A DNA stretch of 64,000 nt from Marinobacter sp. EhC06. GTDB taxonomy: Bacteria > Pseudomonadota > Gammaproteobacteria > Pseudomonadales > Oleiphilaceae. Location: contig NZ_LXYO01000036.1 of the NCBI RefSeq assembly GCF_001650915.1, positions 90,050 through 154,049 on the forward strand, read 5' to 3'. Below the pieces are notes generated by a model, which saw only the letters and a list, made by a program, of their open reading frames with translations, made no database searches and was not told the origin of the DNA. Position numbers and translations under genes: made by a program. Positions 7,688 to 17,371 of the stretch are shown here, piece by piece (position 1 is the first letter of the stretch; every line of letters starts with the position of its first letter).

Positions 7688-9463
7688 TCACGCGGCCCAG
7701 TGGTCGTCTGAGAACGCCATCAGGCTATCCTTACCGCTCTGAATGTCGCCCAGCAGCCAGTCGACTTCCGGCAGGAGCTTTTCAAAGAAGAAGCGCGCAG
7801 AGACCACTTTGCTCTCCAGCAGGGGCTTGTTGCCTTCGCCGGCGGCAAGCTGCTCGTTGGCAACATTGGCCATGCGGGACCAGAGATAGCCGATCACGGT
7901 CAGCGCCATCAGTCGCAGATACGGCGTCGCGGCAGCACCCGCCTGCTCCGGATCTTTCGGTGCATTGGAGGCCAGCCACATGGTGGCGGTTTCCAGCGCC
8001 TTCATGGCGTTCTTGAGTTCCTCCCGGTGCGGCGCCTCCGGATTGTCCTTGAGGTATCCGCTCATGGTGCCGAACAGGGTACGTACCAGCTGGCCGCCTT
8101 TCAGGCTCAGCTTGCGGCCCACGAGGTCCATGGCCTGAATGCCGTTGGTGCCCTCGTAGATCCGGGCAATCCGTCCGTCCCGCACCAGCTGCTCCAGCGG
8201 CCAGTCGGTGGTGAAGCCGGAGCCACCCAGTACCTGCAGCCCGGTGTTGGCGTTGTTGAAGCCCTCGTCCGTCAGGAAGGATTTCACGACGGGAGTGAGC
8301 AGTTGAACCAGATCATCGGCGGATTCCCGGACAGTTTCGTCCGGATGGGCAACCGACAGATCCAGCTGGTGTCCGGCAAACAGGGCCAGGGCACGCATGC
8401 CTTCGTTAAGGACCTTCTGGCGCATCAGCATCCGGCGTACATCCGGGTGCACGATGATCGGATCAGCGGGACCATCCGGGTTCTTCGGACCGCTCAGTGA
8501 ACGGCTCTGCAGGCGCTCTCGGGCAAAGCCGAGGCTTTCCTGGTAAGCCATTTCCGCCAGGCCGAGGCCTTGCATGCCGACCATCAGGCGGGCTTCGTTC
8601 ATCATGGTGAACATAGCCCGCATACCGTCGTTTGGCTCGCCGACAAGCCAGCCTTTGGCACCCTCGAAGTTCATGACGCAAGTGGCGGAGCCCTTGATTC
8701 CCATCTTGTGCTCCAGGCCGCCACAGAAGGCAGGATTGCGCTCGCCGGAATCCGGCAGGAATTTGGGAACCACGAACAGCGAAATACCCTTGGTGGTATC
8801 TGGCGCACCCGGCAGTTTGGCCAGTACCAGGTGCACGATGTTGTCCACCAGGTCGTGCTCGCCGCCGGTAATCCAGATCTTGGTACCTTCGATGGCATAG
8901 CTGCCGTCATCGTTCGGGTTGGCGCGGGTGCGAATCAGGCCAAGATCTGTGCCGCACTGGGGTTCGGTCAGGCACATGGTGCCGGTCCACTCGCCGGAGA
9001 TCAGTTTTTCCAGATAGATGTTTTTCAGTTCATCGGAGCCGTGGGCGTGCAGGGCACTGATGGCGCCATGGGTCAGCCCGGGATACATGCCCAGGGAGAG
9101 GTTGGTGGAGCAGACCATTTCGTCCACCACGAACTTCAGGGTGTGGGGCAGGCCCTGGCCGCCGTATTCCAGCGGCGCGTCCAGTGCGGTCCAGCCGCCT
9201 TCGACAAACTTCTTGTAGGCCTCTTTGAAGCAGTCTGGTGTTTTCACCGAGCGGGTTTCGGGATCGTAGCTGCAGCCTTCCCGGTCGCCCGCCTGGTTGG
9301 TGGGCTGGATGACTTCCGCAGCCAGCTTGCCGGCCTCGTCGATGACCGCAGAAATCAGATCCGGGGTGGCATCGGCGTATTTTTCCAGCTCATGCAGCCG
9401 GTCTGCGCCCAATACATCAAACAACAGAAAGCGAAGGTCATTCGCCGGAGCCTGGTATTGCAT
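7688..9463 (-). CDS. Acyl-CoA dehydrogenase, large form with C-terminal extension
   Basis: The 591-residue protein is an FAD acyl-CoA dehydrogenase of the long subgroup that has an extra N-terminal segment and a C-terminal dehydrogenase-like extension (PF12418/PF12806 type), as in DmdC and related enzymes. Visible motifs are CLTEPQCGTDLGLIRTRA (FAD/substrate region, about residues 165-182), KIWITGGEHD, and the C-terminal YEGTNGIQAMDLVGRKL that carries the usual catalytic Glu region. The role is beta-oxidation-type desaturation. Substrate could be a fatty acyl-CoA or methylmercaptopropionyl-CoA; sequence by eye does not decide. Confidence 0.9.
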   Translation of the reverse strand: MQYQAPANDLRFLLFDVLGADRLHELEKYADATPDLISAVIDEAGKLAAEVIQPTNQAGDREGCSYDPETRSVKTPDCFKEAYKKFVEGGWTALDAPLEYGGQGLPHTLKFVVDEMVCSTNLSLGMYPGLTHGAISALHAHGSDELKNIYLEKLISGEWTGTMCLTEPQCGTDLGLIRTRANPNDDGSYAIEGTKIWITGGEHDLVDNIVHLVLAKLPGAPDTTKGISLFVVPKFLPDSGERNPAFCGGLEHKMGIKGSATCVMNFEGAKGWLVGEPNDGMRAMFTMMNEARLMVGMQGLGLAEMAYQESLGFARERLQSRSLSGPKNPDGPADPIIVHPDVRRMLMRQKVLNEGMRALALFAGHQLDLSVAHPDETVRESADDLVQLLTPVVKSFLTDEGFNNANTGLQVLGGSGFTTDWPLEQLVRDGRIARIYEGTNGIQAMDLVGRKLSLKGGQLVRTLFGTMSGYLKDNPEAPHREELKNAMKALETATMWLASNAPKDPEQAGAAATPYLRLMALTVIGYLWSRMANVANEQLAAGEGNKPLLESKVVSARFFFEKLLPEVDWLLGDIQSGKDSLMAFSDDHWAA

Positions 9464-9632
9464 GGATACTCTCCTAGGTGCGCTTTTTTACTGGAGTGCT
9501 GCCCGGAACGGCAGAACACCGAAGGTGATTGGAACACTGGTTTCATACGCCCGTTTTAATGGGCTGGTTCACCGTTTTGGCAGTCCGGACGATAGAATTT
9601 TCGTATGTCCTCCAGTACAAAGGAGGTCTCTG

Positions 9633-10376
9633 ATGAAACGAGTGGTGATTGCCGGGGTTTCCGGCGCAATTGGCGGCGCTTTGGCGACCCGGTTGATTGA
9701 CCGGGATGCGCAGACCCGTGTGATCGGGTTATGTCGTGACCCGGAGAAGGCCCCCGAGGTCTTGCGAGCCCATGGGCGAAGTACGGTGTTGCCATGGGAT
9801 GCCGAGGACAGTGCGTCGCCAGCGGCCGTGGCAGAGGCGCTGGAATCGTTGCTGGCCAGAGAGGAAGGCATCGACGGCTTTATATACGCTGCCGGCTTGC
9901 TCCATGGGCCGGATATGTTTCCGGAGAAGCGGCTTGAAGATCTGGATTCGCAGAGTATGGCGCGTGCGTTCGCAGTCAATGCAACCGGTTTCGGATTGCT
10001 GACCCAGGCATTATTGCCACGGCTGCGGCATCGGGAATTCAAACGGGTGGTGGCCATTTCCGCCAAAGTCGGATCGATAACCGACAACGGGTTTGGCGGT
10101 TGGTATGCCTATCGCAGTTCAAAGGCGGCACTGAATATGCTGGTTCGCAACCTGTCCATTGAGTTGCCGCGCCGCTGCAAACCAATTGCGTGCGTATCCC
10201 TGCATCCGGGCACCACCGAATCGGCGTTGAGCGAACCATTCAGCCAGTCTCTCGCCAAGCTTAAGGTACATACTCCGGAGGAAACTGCCTCCAACCTATT
10301 GGACGTGATCGATGGGCTGGAGGAGGATGACAATGGACGGTTCCTGAGCTGGGATGGCTCGGAACTGCCTTGGTAG
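9633..10376 (+). CDS. Short-chain dehydrogenase/reductase (SDR)
   Basis: The 247-residue classical SDR has the cofactor loop GVSGAIGG (residues 8-15), the NAG-like motif YAAGLLHG, a catalytic Ser near 143 and YxxxK (Tyr160, Lys164 in YRSSKAAL). It resembles CsgA/YciK-like SDRs found near ECF sigma factors. ATG 9633 follows a strong AGGAGGT at 9620-9626; the frame is open further upstream but lacks a comparable start. It is followed by a bidirectional terminator facing the anti-sigma gene. The substrate is unknown. Confidence 0.9.
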   Translation: MKRVVIAGVSGAIGGALATRLIDRDAQTRVIGLCRDPEKAPEVLRAHGRSTVLPWDAEDSASPAAVAEALESLLAREEGIDGFIYAAGLLHGPDMFPEKRLEDLDSQSMARAFAVNATGFGLLTQALLPRLRHREFKRVVAISAKVGSITDNGFGGWYAYRSSKAALNMLVRNLSIELPRRCKPIACVSLHPGTTESALSEPFSQSLAKLKVHTPEETASNLLDVIDGLEEDDNGRFLSWDGSELPW

Positions 10377-10404
10377 TTCTAAAAGTCCCAGAATCGGGTA
10401 CGAA

Positions 10405-10432
10405 AAAAGGGGCGATCTGTATCGCCCCTTTT
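10405..10432. terminator. Bidirectional terminator between SDR and ChrR genes
   Basis: A 12-bp perfect stem AAAAGGGGCGAT / ATCGCCCCTTTT with loop CTGT lies between two converging genes and gives a T-run on both strands. Confidence 0.92.
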
Positions 10433-10458
10433 GCGTGCCCGCTAATCCACTGAATTCA

Positions 10459-11097
10459 TTACCGAATAAAGGGATTGAGCATCCGCGTAAACGTGCCTGT
10501 CAGCTTAACCGGCGCGCTGAGCACAGAGAGTGTGATGCAGTCTTCACAGCCAACCGCTACCGGCTTGTGCTCATCCTCGTCAGTCAGCACTACGAAATCC
10601 CACTGATTGAAAACACCTTTCTGGTCGGCAAAGGCGCCTTGCAGCACGATGGTTGTTTCCTCACCCCGGTGAGTGTGGGCTGGCGCTTTTCCGCCCGCGG
10701 CCAATTTCTGGAGGACGACCTGTTCTTTCTGGCCGGGAAACCGGTCGGTAATGTCCAAGACACTCACATCGCCCAGCTGACGCTTCCACGGCAGGCTGTT
10801 GAGATCTTCACCCAGCAACTTCTGCAGAGCACTGACCCGTGGGATCGTCGGAGTAACAGGCTCACCAGCAGGTTCGCTGTCGATCCGTGAAAGAATGCTG
10901 TCGAACATGCTTTCAGAAACAGTCACCTTCGGTTGCTGCTCCATCATCACAGCGCCAAGACTGTCCAGTGTGTCCACACGGCTGCGGCAGTGGGAACACT
11001 TGTCCAGATGCAGCTTGATGCAAAGGGCATGAGGCTCACTCAGGTTACCTGCGCTGTATTCCATCAGGCTCAGGCTGTCGGGATGGTGCCGTGTCAT
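10459..11097 (-). CDS. ChrR-type cupin anti-sigma factor
   Basis: The 212-residue protein has an N-terminal zinc anti-sigma domain with HLDKCSHC (His-x3-Cys-x2-Cys, about residues 29-36) and a C-terminal cupin (about 105-195) with the HTHRGEE metal-ligand motif. In Rhodobacter, ChrR holds the ECF11 sigma factor RpoE and releases it on singlet oxygen. Its ATG overlaps the stop of the sigma gene by four bases (ATGA), the normal order for this pair. Sensing of singlet oxygen or organic peroxide here is inferred from the family. Confidence 0.9.
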   Translation of the reverse strand: MTRHHPDSLSLMEYSAGNLSEPHALCIKLHLDKCSHCRSRVDTLDSLGAVMMEQQPKVTVSESMFDSILSRIDSEPAGEPVTPTIPRVSALQKLLGEDLNSLPWKRQLGDVSVLDITDRFPGQKEQVVLQKLAAGGKAPAHTHRGEETTIVLQGAFADQKGVFNQWDFVVLTDEDEHKPVAVGCEDCITLSVLSAPVKLTGTFTRMLNPFIR

Positions 11098-11741
11098 ACG
11101 TTCTGGTCCTGCAAAATCACTTTCAGTTTGTTCAATGCCAGACGAACCCGGCTTTTAACGGTGCCAAGCGGGATGTCCAACTCGTCTGCGACCATCTGGT
11201 GAGACTTGTTTTCCATGTAAACCTTGGCAATAACCGTGATCTGTTCTTCCGGAAGGTGGCTCAGGGACTCCCTGATCCGCCGCTCGGACATGAGGCGGTG
11301 CAAAGACGTGACCGGCTCGTTCTCGTTTTCACCCGGAATCTGCCAGAGATCTTCCGTCTCAACCGGCATTTCGGCACTGGTACGCTGCATTTTGCGGAGC
11401 ATATCAATGCGCTGGTTACGGGCGATGGTAAAAATCCAGGTAGAAGCGGCAGCCTTGCGCCAGTCGTATAGACAGGACCGCCTCCAGATGGACACAAATA
11501 CTTCCTGCACGAGCTCTTCCGCGTGGCTTGCCAGGCCGTTGGCCATGGCGTAGTACTTGATTTGCGGGCCAAAATGCTCGAACAGCGCGTGGTATGCTTC
11601 GCGGTCCTGGTTCTTACCCACTTTCTGCAGCATCTGGCTCCAGGGATCCTTCCGGCCCTCGGAACTGGCTGGCTTCTGATCCAGTGTGGTCACCGGACGC
11701 TCCTTGACAGTCGCATGATTTGAGCTTGTTCTGGTCATCAT
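11094..11741 (-). CDS. ECF-family RNA polymerase sigma factor (ECF11, RpoE-like)
   Basis: The 215-residue sigma factor has region 2 (YAMANGLASHAEELVQEVF, then WIFTIARNQRIDMLRK) and region 4 with the helix-turn-helix DELDIPLGTVKSRVRLAL. It is paired with the overlapping ChrR gene, which fits ECF11. The frame is open to a GTG three codons upstream, but ATG 11741 (or the adjacent ATG) is favoured because it follows a GAG and leaves a short leader from the promoter at 11777-11804. The SDR beyond ChrR may be a target; its upstream region did not show a clear site. Confidence 0.92.
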   Translation of the reverse strand: MMTRTSSNHATVKERPVTTLDQKPASSEGRKDPWSQMLQKVGKNQDREAYHALFEHFGPQIKYYAMANGLASHAEELVQEVFVSIWRRSCLYDWRKAAASTWIFTIARNQRIDMLRKMQRTSAEMPVETEDLWQIPGENENEPVTSLHRLMSERRIRESLSHLPEEQITVIAKVYMENKSHQMVADELDIPLGTVKSRVRLALNKLKVILQDQNV

Positions 11742-11776
11742 TCTATGCACTCGTCCCGGGTTTGTCAGTTAGAAGG

Positions 11777-11804
11777 GTTACGGAATGCGTTATCCGGTGG
11801 ATCA
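11777..11804 (-). promoter_or_regulatory. ECF11-type promoter of the sigma/anti-sigma operon
   Basis: The minus strand carries TGATCC, a 16-base spacer and CGTAAC, ending about 36 bases before the sigma start. TGATCC and CGTA are the -35 and -10 elements known for ECF11/RpoE-ChrR systems, so the operon is probably autoregulated. Confidence 0.65.
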
Positions 11805-11932
11805 GCCCGATTGGAAAATAATGCAGAAATCTGGCATCAGCGACGGTTGCCGGTCGTCTCGCCGGTGATTGCCGGAACCTTCAGAGCGGTCTAGTCTGAG
11901 CAATACACCGATACCGGAAGACAACCATCCCC

Positions 11933-12970
11933 ATGAATGCACCCGGCATTACCGGAAACCTGCCCGTTATCCGGGCGCACTATGCGGATATTCTCTGCCA
12001 GTTGGCGGAGGATCGTGGCCTGCAACGATCCCGGTTGCTGTCAGCCTCCGGAATTCGGCCTTCCATGTTGGGGCACCCGGAGAATTTCATCACGGTTGAT
12101 CAGTTCAGCGCTCTGTGCCGCGAAAGTCTGGTGCAAAGCGGTGATCCGGCCCTAGGGCTCGAATACGGCAAGCGACTGAAATTTACCACCCACGGTTCCC
12201 TGGCCCAGGCCGCCATCAGTTGCGACACCCTCGAGCAGGCGCTCACGGTGTTGATCAAGTATTTCCAGATCCGTTTCGTTTACATGAAGCTGTCTTTTTT
12301 CGTGGACGGCCGTGAGGCAGTGATCCAGCTGGACCTGGCGCACGGTATCGAGGACCTGTACCGGTTCAACGTCGATGTGGTGATGGCATCGTTGATGGAT
12401 GTGAATCTTTTGCTGTTCGGTCAAAGGCTCCTGGACGGAGGCCGCTGCCTTCTGGATTTCCCGGAGCCTGACGATGCAACGGCCTATCGGCAGCTGTTTG
12501 GCAGCCAGATCATGTTCGGCAGCGGTGTGAACCAGCTGCGTTTCAAGGGGGCTTTTCTGGATTCGCCCATGTCCCTGTCGAACCCGGTGACCCGTCGGAT
12601 AGCCGAAGCCCAGTGCGAGGAGGAAATGCGATTTATCGAGGGAGCGACGTCGGTCTCGGACCGGGTGATACGCCTGCTTGAAACCGGGAAGAGCCAGCGG
12701 TTACCGGCGCTTGAGGAAGTGGCTGAACGCCTGCAGATGTCCGCAAGAACACTTCGCAGGCAACTGGCAGCGGAGGGCGTCCGGTTCCAGCAGCTGCAGG
12801 ATTCACTGCGTCACCGCCGGGCGTTGGAGCTTCTGCGGCGCAATGAGCTGACCATCGACGAGATTGCCGATGCCCTCGGCTACAGTGACCCCTCCAACTT
12901 TGGCCGGGCTTTCCGCAAGTGGGAGGGCATTGCCCCCAGCGCCTGGCGCCGGGAGCGCCGGAAACCCTGA
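11933..12970 (+). CDS. AraC-family regulator with arabinose-binding-like N-domain
   Basis: The 345-residue protein has an N-terminal PF12625-type domain (residues about 20-205, including GDPALGLEYGKRLKFTTHG) and a C-terminal AraC HTH with RLQMSARTLRRQLAAEGVRF and the second helix-turn-helix IADALGYSDPSNFGRAFRKW. Members of this group often control fatty acid, amine or amino acid catabolism, but the ligand is unknown. It is divergent from the sigma factor operon and convergent with speA, with only 6 bases between the stops. The left-edge protein is its paralogue. Confidence 0.92.
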   Translation: MNAPGITGNLPVIRAHYADILCQLAEDRGLQRSRLLSASGIRPSMLGHPENFITVDQFSALCRESLVQSGDPALGLEYGKRLKFTTHGSLAQAAISCDTLEQALTVLIKYFQIRFVYMKLSFFVDGREAVIQLDLAHGIEDLYRFNVDVVMASLMDVNLLLFGQRLLDGGRCLLDFPEPDDATAYRQLFGSQIMFGSGVNQLRFKGAFLDSPMSLSNPVTRRIAEAQCEEEMRFIEGATSVSDRVIRLLETGKSQRLPALEEVAERLQMSARTLRRQLAAEGVRFQQLQDSLRHRRALELLRRNELTIDEIADALGYSDPSNFGRAFRKWEGIAPSAWRRERRKP

Positions 12971-12976
12971 GTCTGG

Positions 12977-14887
12977 CTATTCTTCCAGGTAGGTGTAGCC
13001 ATCCAGACCGGCGGCCAGCTCCGCCAGCAGCGCTGACTGGGTCTCCGGTGTCAGGGCAGAGACGGCGAACTTGCGTCGGTAAGCATCCATCAAGGCATCC
13101 GGTTCAAAGTTCACATAGCGCAACACCTTGGCCACCGTATCGCCGGTGATAGGGTCGCTGATCTCGTGGCCACCTTCTGTGGTCAGGCGGACGTCCACAG
13201 AATGGGTGTCGCCGAACAGGTTGTGCATGTCCCCCAGGATCTCCTGATAGGCGCCGGTCATGAAAAAGCCCATCAACAGCGGATCGCCCGGTTTCTCCTC
13301 CGGCAGGGGCAGGGTGGTCTCGGTGCCCTGGCCATCCACGTAAAGGTCGATGCGCCCGTCAGAATCGCAGGTGATGTCCTGGATGACTGCGCGTCGGTTC
13401 AGCGGCCGGTCCAGGCCATTTATCGGCATCACCGGGAAGATCTGGTCGATGCCCCAGACATCCGGCAGTGACTGGAACAGGGAGAAATTCACGAACAGCT
13501 TTTCTGCCAGTTTCTCGTTGAGCTCGTCGATGATTTCCCGGTGGGCCCGGTTGCTGCTGTCCAGCTGATCCCGGAGCAGTCGGCAACAGCGGGTGTACAG
13601 TGTTTCAGCGTCTGCCCGTTCCTGCAGGGAGAGTACGCCGTGGGCAAACTGGGCGTGAACATCGGCCATGGCGTGCAGCACGTCATGGTAGATCTCCGCC
13701 AGTGAGCGCGGCGTGTTGTCGTCCTGCAGGCTCTCCAGGTCGCGCCACAGATCATGCAACGGGGCCGAGGCTGTCTCGTCTGGTCGTTGCGGTGTCAGGT
13801 TTTCCGGTGCTTCGTGGTCGATCACGTTGGTTACAAGCACAGAGTGGTGCGCGGTCAGGGCCCGGCCGGATTCGCTGATCAGATCAGGATGGGGAATGCC
13901 GTGGCGATCGCACTCCGCCTGGAGTACGTGCACGACATTGTAGGCATATTCGTAAACGCTGTAGTTCATGGAACAGCTGCTGCGGGAGCGGGTGCCCTCG
14001 TAGTCCACGCCCAGGCCTCCGCCGATATCCACCGTTCCGATCGGCGCGCCCATCTGGCGCAGCTCGCTGTAAAAACGTGCGCATTCCCGGAGACCGGTCT
14101 GGATGTCACGGATATTGGCGATCTGCGAGCCAAGGTGGAAATGCAGCAGCTGCAGGGTGTCGAGGGCCCCCGCCTGGCGCAGCATGTTCACCACAGCCAA
14201 CACCTGGCTGGCGGACAGACCGAATTTGGATTTTTCACCGCCGGTGTTCTGCCAGTTACCCTTGCCGATGGTTGCCAGCCGGGCCCGAACCCCGATCAGG
14301 GGCGAAACCCCCAGTCTTTTTGCCTCTTCCAGAATAAGTGGCAGTTCCGACTTTTTCTCCACCACGATGAACACCCTGTGGCCCAGGGTCTGGCCGATCA
14401 GGGCCAGGCGGATGTACTCCCGGTCTTTATAGCCGTTGCAGACGATCACCGATCCCGGCTGCTGCGACATCGCCAGCACTGCCATCAGTTCCGGCTTGCT
14501 GCCCGCTTCAAGGCCGATCTGCCCCTTTGAGGCAGCCGGCTCGGCGGCCAGCAGTTCCTCGACCACACGGCGCTGCTGGTTCACCTTGATCGGGTAGACC
14601 GCCGTGTAACAACCCTGGTAGGCGTGTTCCTCTGCGACCTTGTTGAAGGCACTGCACAGTTTGTTGACACGGTCGTGCAGGATATCAACGAAGCGCACCA
14701 GTACCGGCAGTTGAACCCCGGAATCGGTCAGCGTTCGGGTCAGTTCCGGCAAGTTGATTCGGGCCGGGCTGTGGCCACGATCCGGACGGATCAGTACCTG
14801 GCCCTGGTCATTGACGCCGATGTAGCCATCGCTCCAGTGGGCAATGTTGTATACCTTATGGGCCGGAGTGGCGCTGGCTTCGCTCAT
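12977..14887 (-). CDS. speA: Biosynthetic arginine decarboxylase
   Basis: This 636-residue PLP enzyme is the same size as Pseudomonas SpeA. It has the PLP-lysine motif YPIKVNQQ (about residue 100), the glycine-rich IGGGLGVDYEGTRS and the C-terminal barrel segment with MGFFMTGAYQEILGD. It converts arginine to agmatine, the first step to putrescine and spermidine. The reading frame is open 31 codons further upstream, but MSEASATPAHK at 14887 matches family starts and has AGGA upstream. It is divergent from speE, so the two polyamine genes share an upstream region. Confidence 0.95.
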   Translation of the reverse strand: MSEASATPAHKVYNIAHWSDGYIGVNDQGQVLIRPDRGHSPARINLPELTRTLTDSGVQLPVLVRFVDILHDRVNKLCSAFNKVAEEHAYQGCYTAVYPIKVNQQRRVVEELLAAEPAASKGQIGLEAGSKPELMAVLAMSQQPGSVIVCNGYKDREYIRLALIGQTLGHRVFIVVEKKSELPLILEEAKRLGVSPLIGVRARLATIGKGNWQNTGGEKSKFGLSASQVLAVVNMLRQAGALDTLQLLHFHLGSQIANIRDIQTGLRECARFYSELRQMGAPIGTVDIGGGLGVDYEGTRSRSSCSMNYSVYEYAYNVVHVLQAECDRHGIPHPDLISESGRALTAHHSVLVTNVIDHEAPENLTPQRPDETASAPLHDLWRDLESLQDDNTPRSLAEIYHDVLHAMADVHAQFAHGVLSLQERADAETLYTRCCRLLRDQLDSSNRAHREIIDELNEKLAEKLFVNFSLFQSLPDVWGIDQIFPVMPINGLDRPLNRRAVIQDITCDSDGRIDLYVDGQGTETTLPLPEEKPGDPLLMGFFMTGAYQEILGDMHNLFGDTHSVDVRLTTEGGHEISDPITGDTVAKVLRYVNFEPDALMDAYRRKFAVSALTPETQSALLAELAAGLDGYTYLEE

Positions 14888-15065
14888 GCTTGCTATCCTG
14901 TCAGGAAACACTGGCCGCCATTGTATGGATTCCCACTCCGGGCTAAAAGCATCGGGTGCGGAAAAAACGTGGCCGTTCACCGCGATTATCGCTTTAGCTC
15001 ACGAAGGGGCACCCCTACAATACGCCCTTTCAATTTAGCCCATGGCCCACAGCGGGAGGCAAGAC

Positions 15066-15947
15066 ATGACAGCACTCAATGACGGCTGGTTTACCGAGGT
15101 ATTCCAGGACCAGGGGACGGCGTTCTCCCTGCAGCTGAAAAAGAAGCTCCACGAGGAGCAGACACCGTTCCAGAAACTGGAAATCTATGAGACCGAGACC
15201 TTCGGTAACCTGATGGTCCTGGATGGCTGTGTGATGCTGACCACCCGCGATAACTTCCTGTACCACGAGATGATGACCCATCCGGCCCTGTTTACTCACA
15301 GGGACCCCAAAAAGGTGGTGATTGTTGGCGGCGGTGACTGCGGCACCCTTAAAGAGGTGCTCAAACACCCGGGCGTTGAGGAAGCCTGGCAGGTGGAAAT
15401 CGATGAGCGTGTCACCCGTATGTCGGAAAAGTACTTCCCGGAGCTTTGCGAAGCGAATAGTGACCCGCGCGCCAACTTCTTCTTTGGGGATGGCATTCAG
15501 TGGATGCGGGACATTGAACCGAACAGTGTCGACCTCATTATTATCGATAGCACCGATCCTGTTGGTCCGGCCGAAGGCCTGTTTGCCCTGGATTTCTACC
15601 GGGATGCCATGCTGGCCCTACGTGAGGGCGGCATTATTGTCCAGCAGAGTGAATCGCCGCTGCTGCACACCGACAGTATCATCAAGGGTATTCACGAGGA
15701 CATGCGCAAGGCGGGGTTCGAGCACGTGCAGACCCTGCCGTTCCCGCAGCCGGTCTATCCGACGGGCTGGTGGAGCTGCACCATGGCCAGCAAGGAAAAC
15801 CCGATCAAATACTTCCGCGAGGAAGACGCCAACAACCGGCCGTTCGTGACCCGGTACTACAATTCCGGAGTTCATCACGGTGCCCTGGCGATGCCCCAGT
15901 TCATGGTGGATGCCCTGGAAGACGAGGTCCGTCCGGAAGAAGGTTAA
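15066..15947 (+). CDS. speE: Spermidine synthase (polyamine aminopropyltransferase)
   Basis: This 293-residue enzyme transfers the aminopropyl group of decarboxylated S-adenosylmethionine to putrescine. It shows the family motifs GNLMVLDGCVMLTTRDNF, VIVGGGDCGTLKEVLKH and the catalytic DSTDPVGPAEGLF. ATG 15066 follows GGGAGG seven bases upstream; an in-frame ATG eight codons earlier has no such site. Note GGGDCGT in place of the more usual GGGDGGT. A terminator closes the unit. Confidence 0.95.
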   Translation: MTALNDGWFTEVFQDQGTAFSLQLKKKLHEEQTPFQKLEIYETETFGNLMVLDGCVMLTTRDNFLYHEMMTHPALFTHRDPKKVVIVGGGDCGTLKEVLKHPGVEEAWQVEIDERVTRMSEKYFPELCEANSDPRANFFFGDGIQWMRDIEPNSVDLIIIDSTDPVGPAEGLFALDFYRDAMLALREGGIIVQQSESPLLHTDSIIKGIHEDMRKAGFEHVQTLPFPQPVYPTGWWSCTMASKENPIKYFREEDANNRPFVTRYYNSGVHHGALAMPQFMVDALEDEVRPEEG

Positions 15948-15963
15948 GGTGACAATAGGCAGA

Positions 15964-15996
15964 CAAAAAAAGGGGCGCCAGATGGCGCCCCTTTTT
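15964..15996. terminator. Bidirectional terminator between speE and amtB
   Basis: A stem AAAAAGGGGCGCC / GGCGCCCCTTTTT (15967-15979 with 15984-15996) lies between converging genes and has T-runs on both strands. Confidence 0.92.
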
Positions 15997-16014
15997 CGTT
16001 CCTCGTGTCAGCGA

Positions 16015-17298
16015 TTACTGCTTGCCGCTGACAAACTCCGGATAGGCTTCCATGCCGCACTCGGACAGATCCACACCTTCGTACTCGTCTTCTTCGGAAA
16101 CCCTGATGCCCATTACGGCTTTCAGGATACCCCAGACGATGAGGCTCGTTACGAACACCCAGATGAAGATGGTGAGCATGCCGACCAGCTGACCCATGAA
16201 GGTGGCGTCTGCGTCGGACAGGAGAACCGCGAAGATACCCCAGATACCCACCACGCCGTGTACAGAGATGGCACCGACCGGATCGTCAATGCGCAGCTTG
16301 TCCATGGTTACGATGGAGAAGACCACCAGGGTGCCGCCGATGGCGCCAATGATGACGGCCAGCAGGGGAGAAGGGTCCGCCGGCTCGGCAGTGATGGCAA
16401 CCAGGCCAGCCAGGGCACCGTTCAGGGCCATGGTCAGGTCAGCCTTGCCGAACATCAGGCGCGCCACGATCAGGGCAGCGATCAGGCCGCCGGCTGCAGC
16501 TGCGTTGGTGTTCAGGAACACGTTGGCCACTTCGTTCGCGACACCGATGCCACCCAGTTTCAGGGTTGAGCCACCGTTGAAGCCGAACCAGCCCATCCAC
16601 AGAATGAAGGTACCAAGCGTTGCCAGGGGCAGGTTGGCGCCCGGGAAGGCGCGGATCTCGCCTTTGGCGCCGTACTTGCCTTTACGGGCACCGAGGAGGA
16701 TCACGCCAGCGAGGGCAGCTGCTGCACCGGCCATGTGAACGATACCGGAACCGGCGTAGTCACTGTAGCTCAGCTCATACATGCCGAATACCGCGTCGCC
16801 GTTCCAGGTCCAGGAACCCTGCATCGGGTAGATGAAACCACACATAACAACGGCGAAAGCCAGGAAAGCCCAGAGCTTCATGCGCTCGGCCACGGCACCG
16901 GAAACGATGGACATGGCGGTTGCAACGAAGACAACCTGGAAGAAAAAGTCAGAAGCGCCGCTGTATTCGCCCATGTCGCCGAAGCCGGCTTCAGTGGAGG
17001 CTGCAATAACGCCGGCAACCGCTGCGTCGTCCATTTCGGCAACGGTAGTGATGCCGCTCAGGAAGATGCCACCGTCGTACATGATGTCGTAGCCGACAAT
17101 CAGGTACATGGTGCAGGCGACCGCAAACAGGGCCACGTTCTTGGTCAGGATTTCGGTGGTGTTCTTGGCACGCACCAGGCCGGCTTCCAGCATGGCAAAG
17201 CCGGCGGCCATCCACATGACCAGGGCACCGCAAATCAGGAAGTAAAAGGTATCCAGCGCATACTGGAGTTCAAAAATGTGATTAAGATTGCTTTCCAT
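16015..17298 (-). CDS. amtB: Ammonium transporter
   Basis: The 427-residue integral membrane protein is of the Amt/MEP/Rh family with about 11 transmembrane helices. Pore-lining features are visible: SYSDYAGSGIVHMAGAAAAL with the conserved Asp and first His, and SVHGVVGIWG with the second His. It moves ammonium into the cell and is blocked by GlnK at low demand. It follows glnK by 73 bases on the same strand, the classic glnK-amtB operon. I see no signal peptide separate from the first helix. Confidence 0.95.
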   Translation of the reverse strand: MESNLNHIFELQYALDTFYFLICGALVMWMAAGFAMLEAGLVRAKNTTEILTKNVALFAVACTMYLIVGYDIMYDGGIFLSGITTVAEMDDAAVAGVIAASTEAGFGDMGEYSGASDFFFQVVFVATAMSIVSGAVAERMKLWAFLAFAVVMCGFIYPMQGSWTWNGDAVFGMYELSYSDYAGSGIVHMAGAAAALAGVILLGARKGKYGAKGEIRAFPGANLPLATLGTFILWMGWFGFNGGSTLKLGGIGVANEVANVFLNTNAAAAGGLIAALIVARLMFGKADLTMALNGALAGLVAITAEPADPSPLLAVIIGAIGGTLVVFSIVTMDKLRIDDPVGAISVHGVVGIWGIFAVLLSDADATFMGQLVGMLTIFIWVFVTSLIVWGILKAVMGIRVSEEDEYEGVDLSECGMEAYPEFVSGKQ

Positions 17299-17371
17299 AT
17301 GAAGCCCTCCGCACGAGGCTTTTCAGGTTATAAATTTTTTTGCGTTGGCTGTTCGAAAAATCAGAGCTGGT

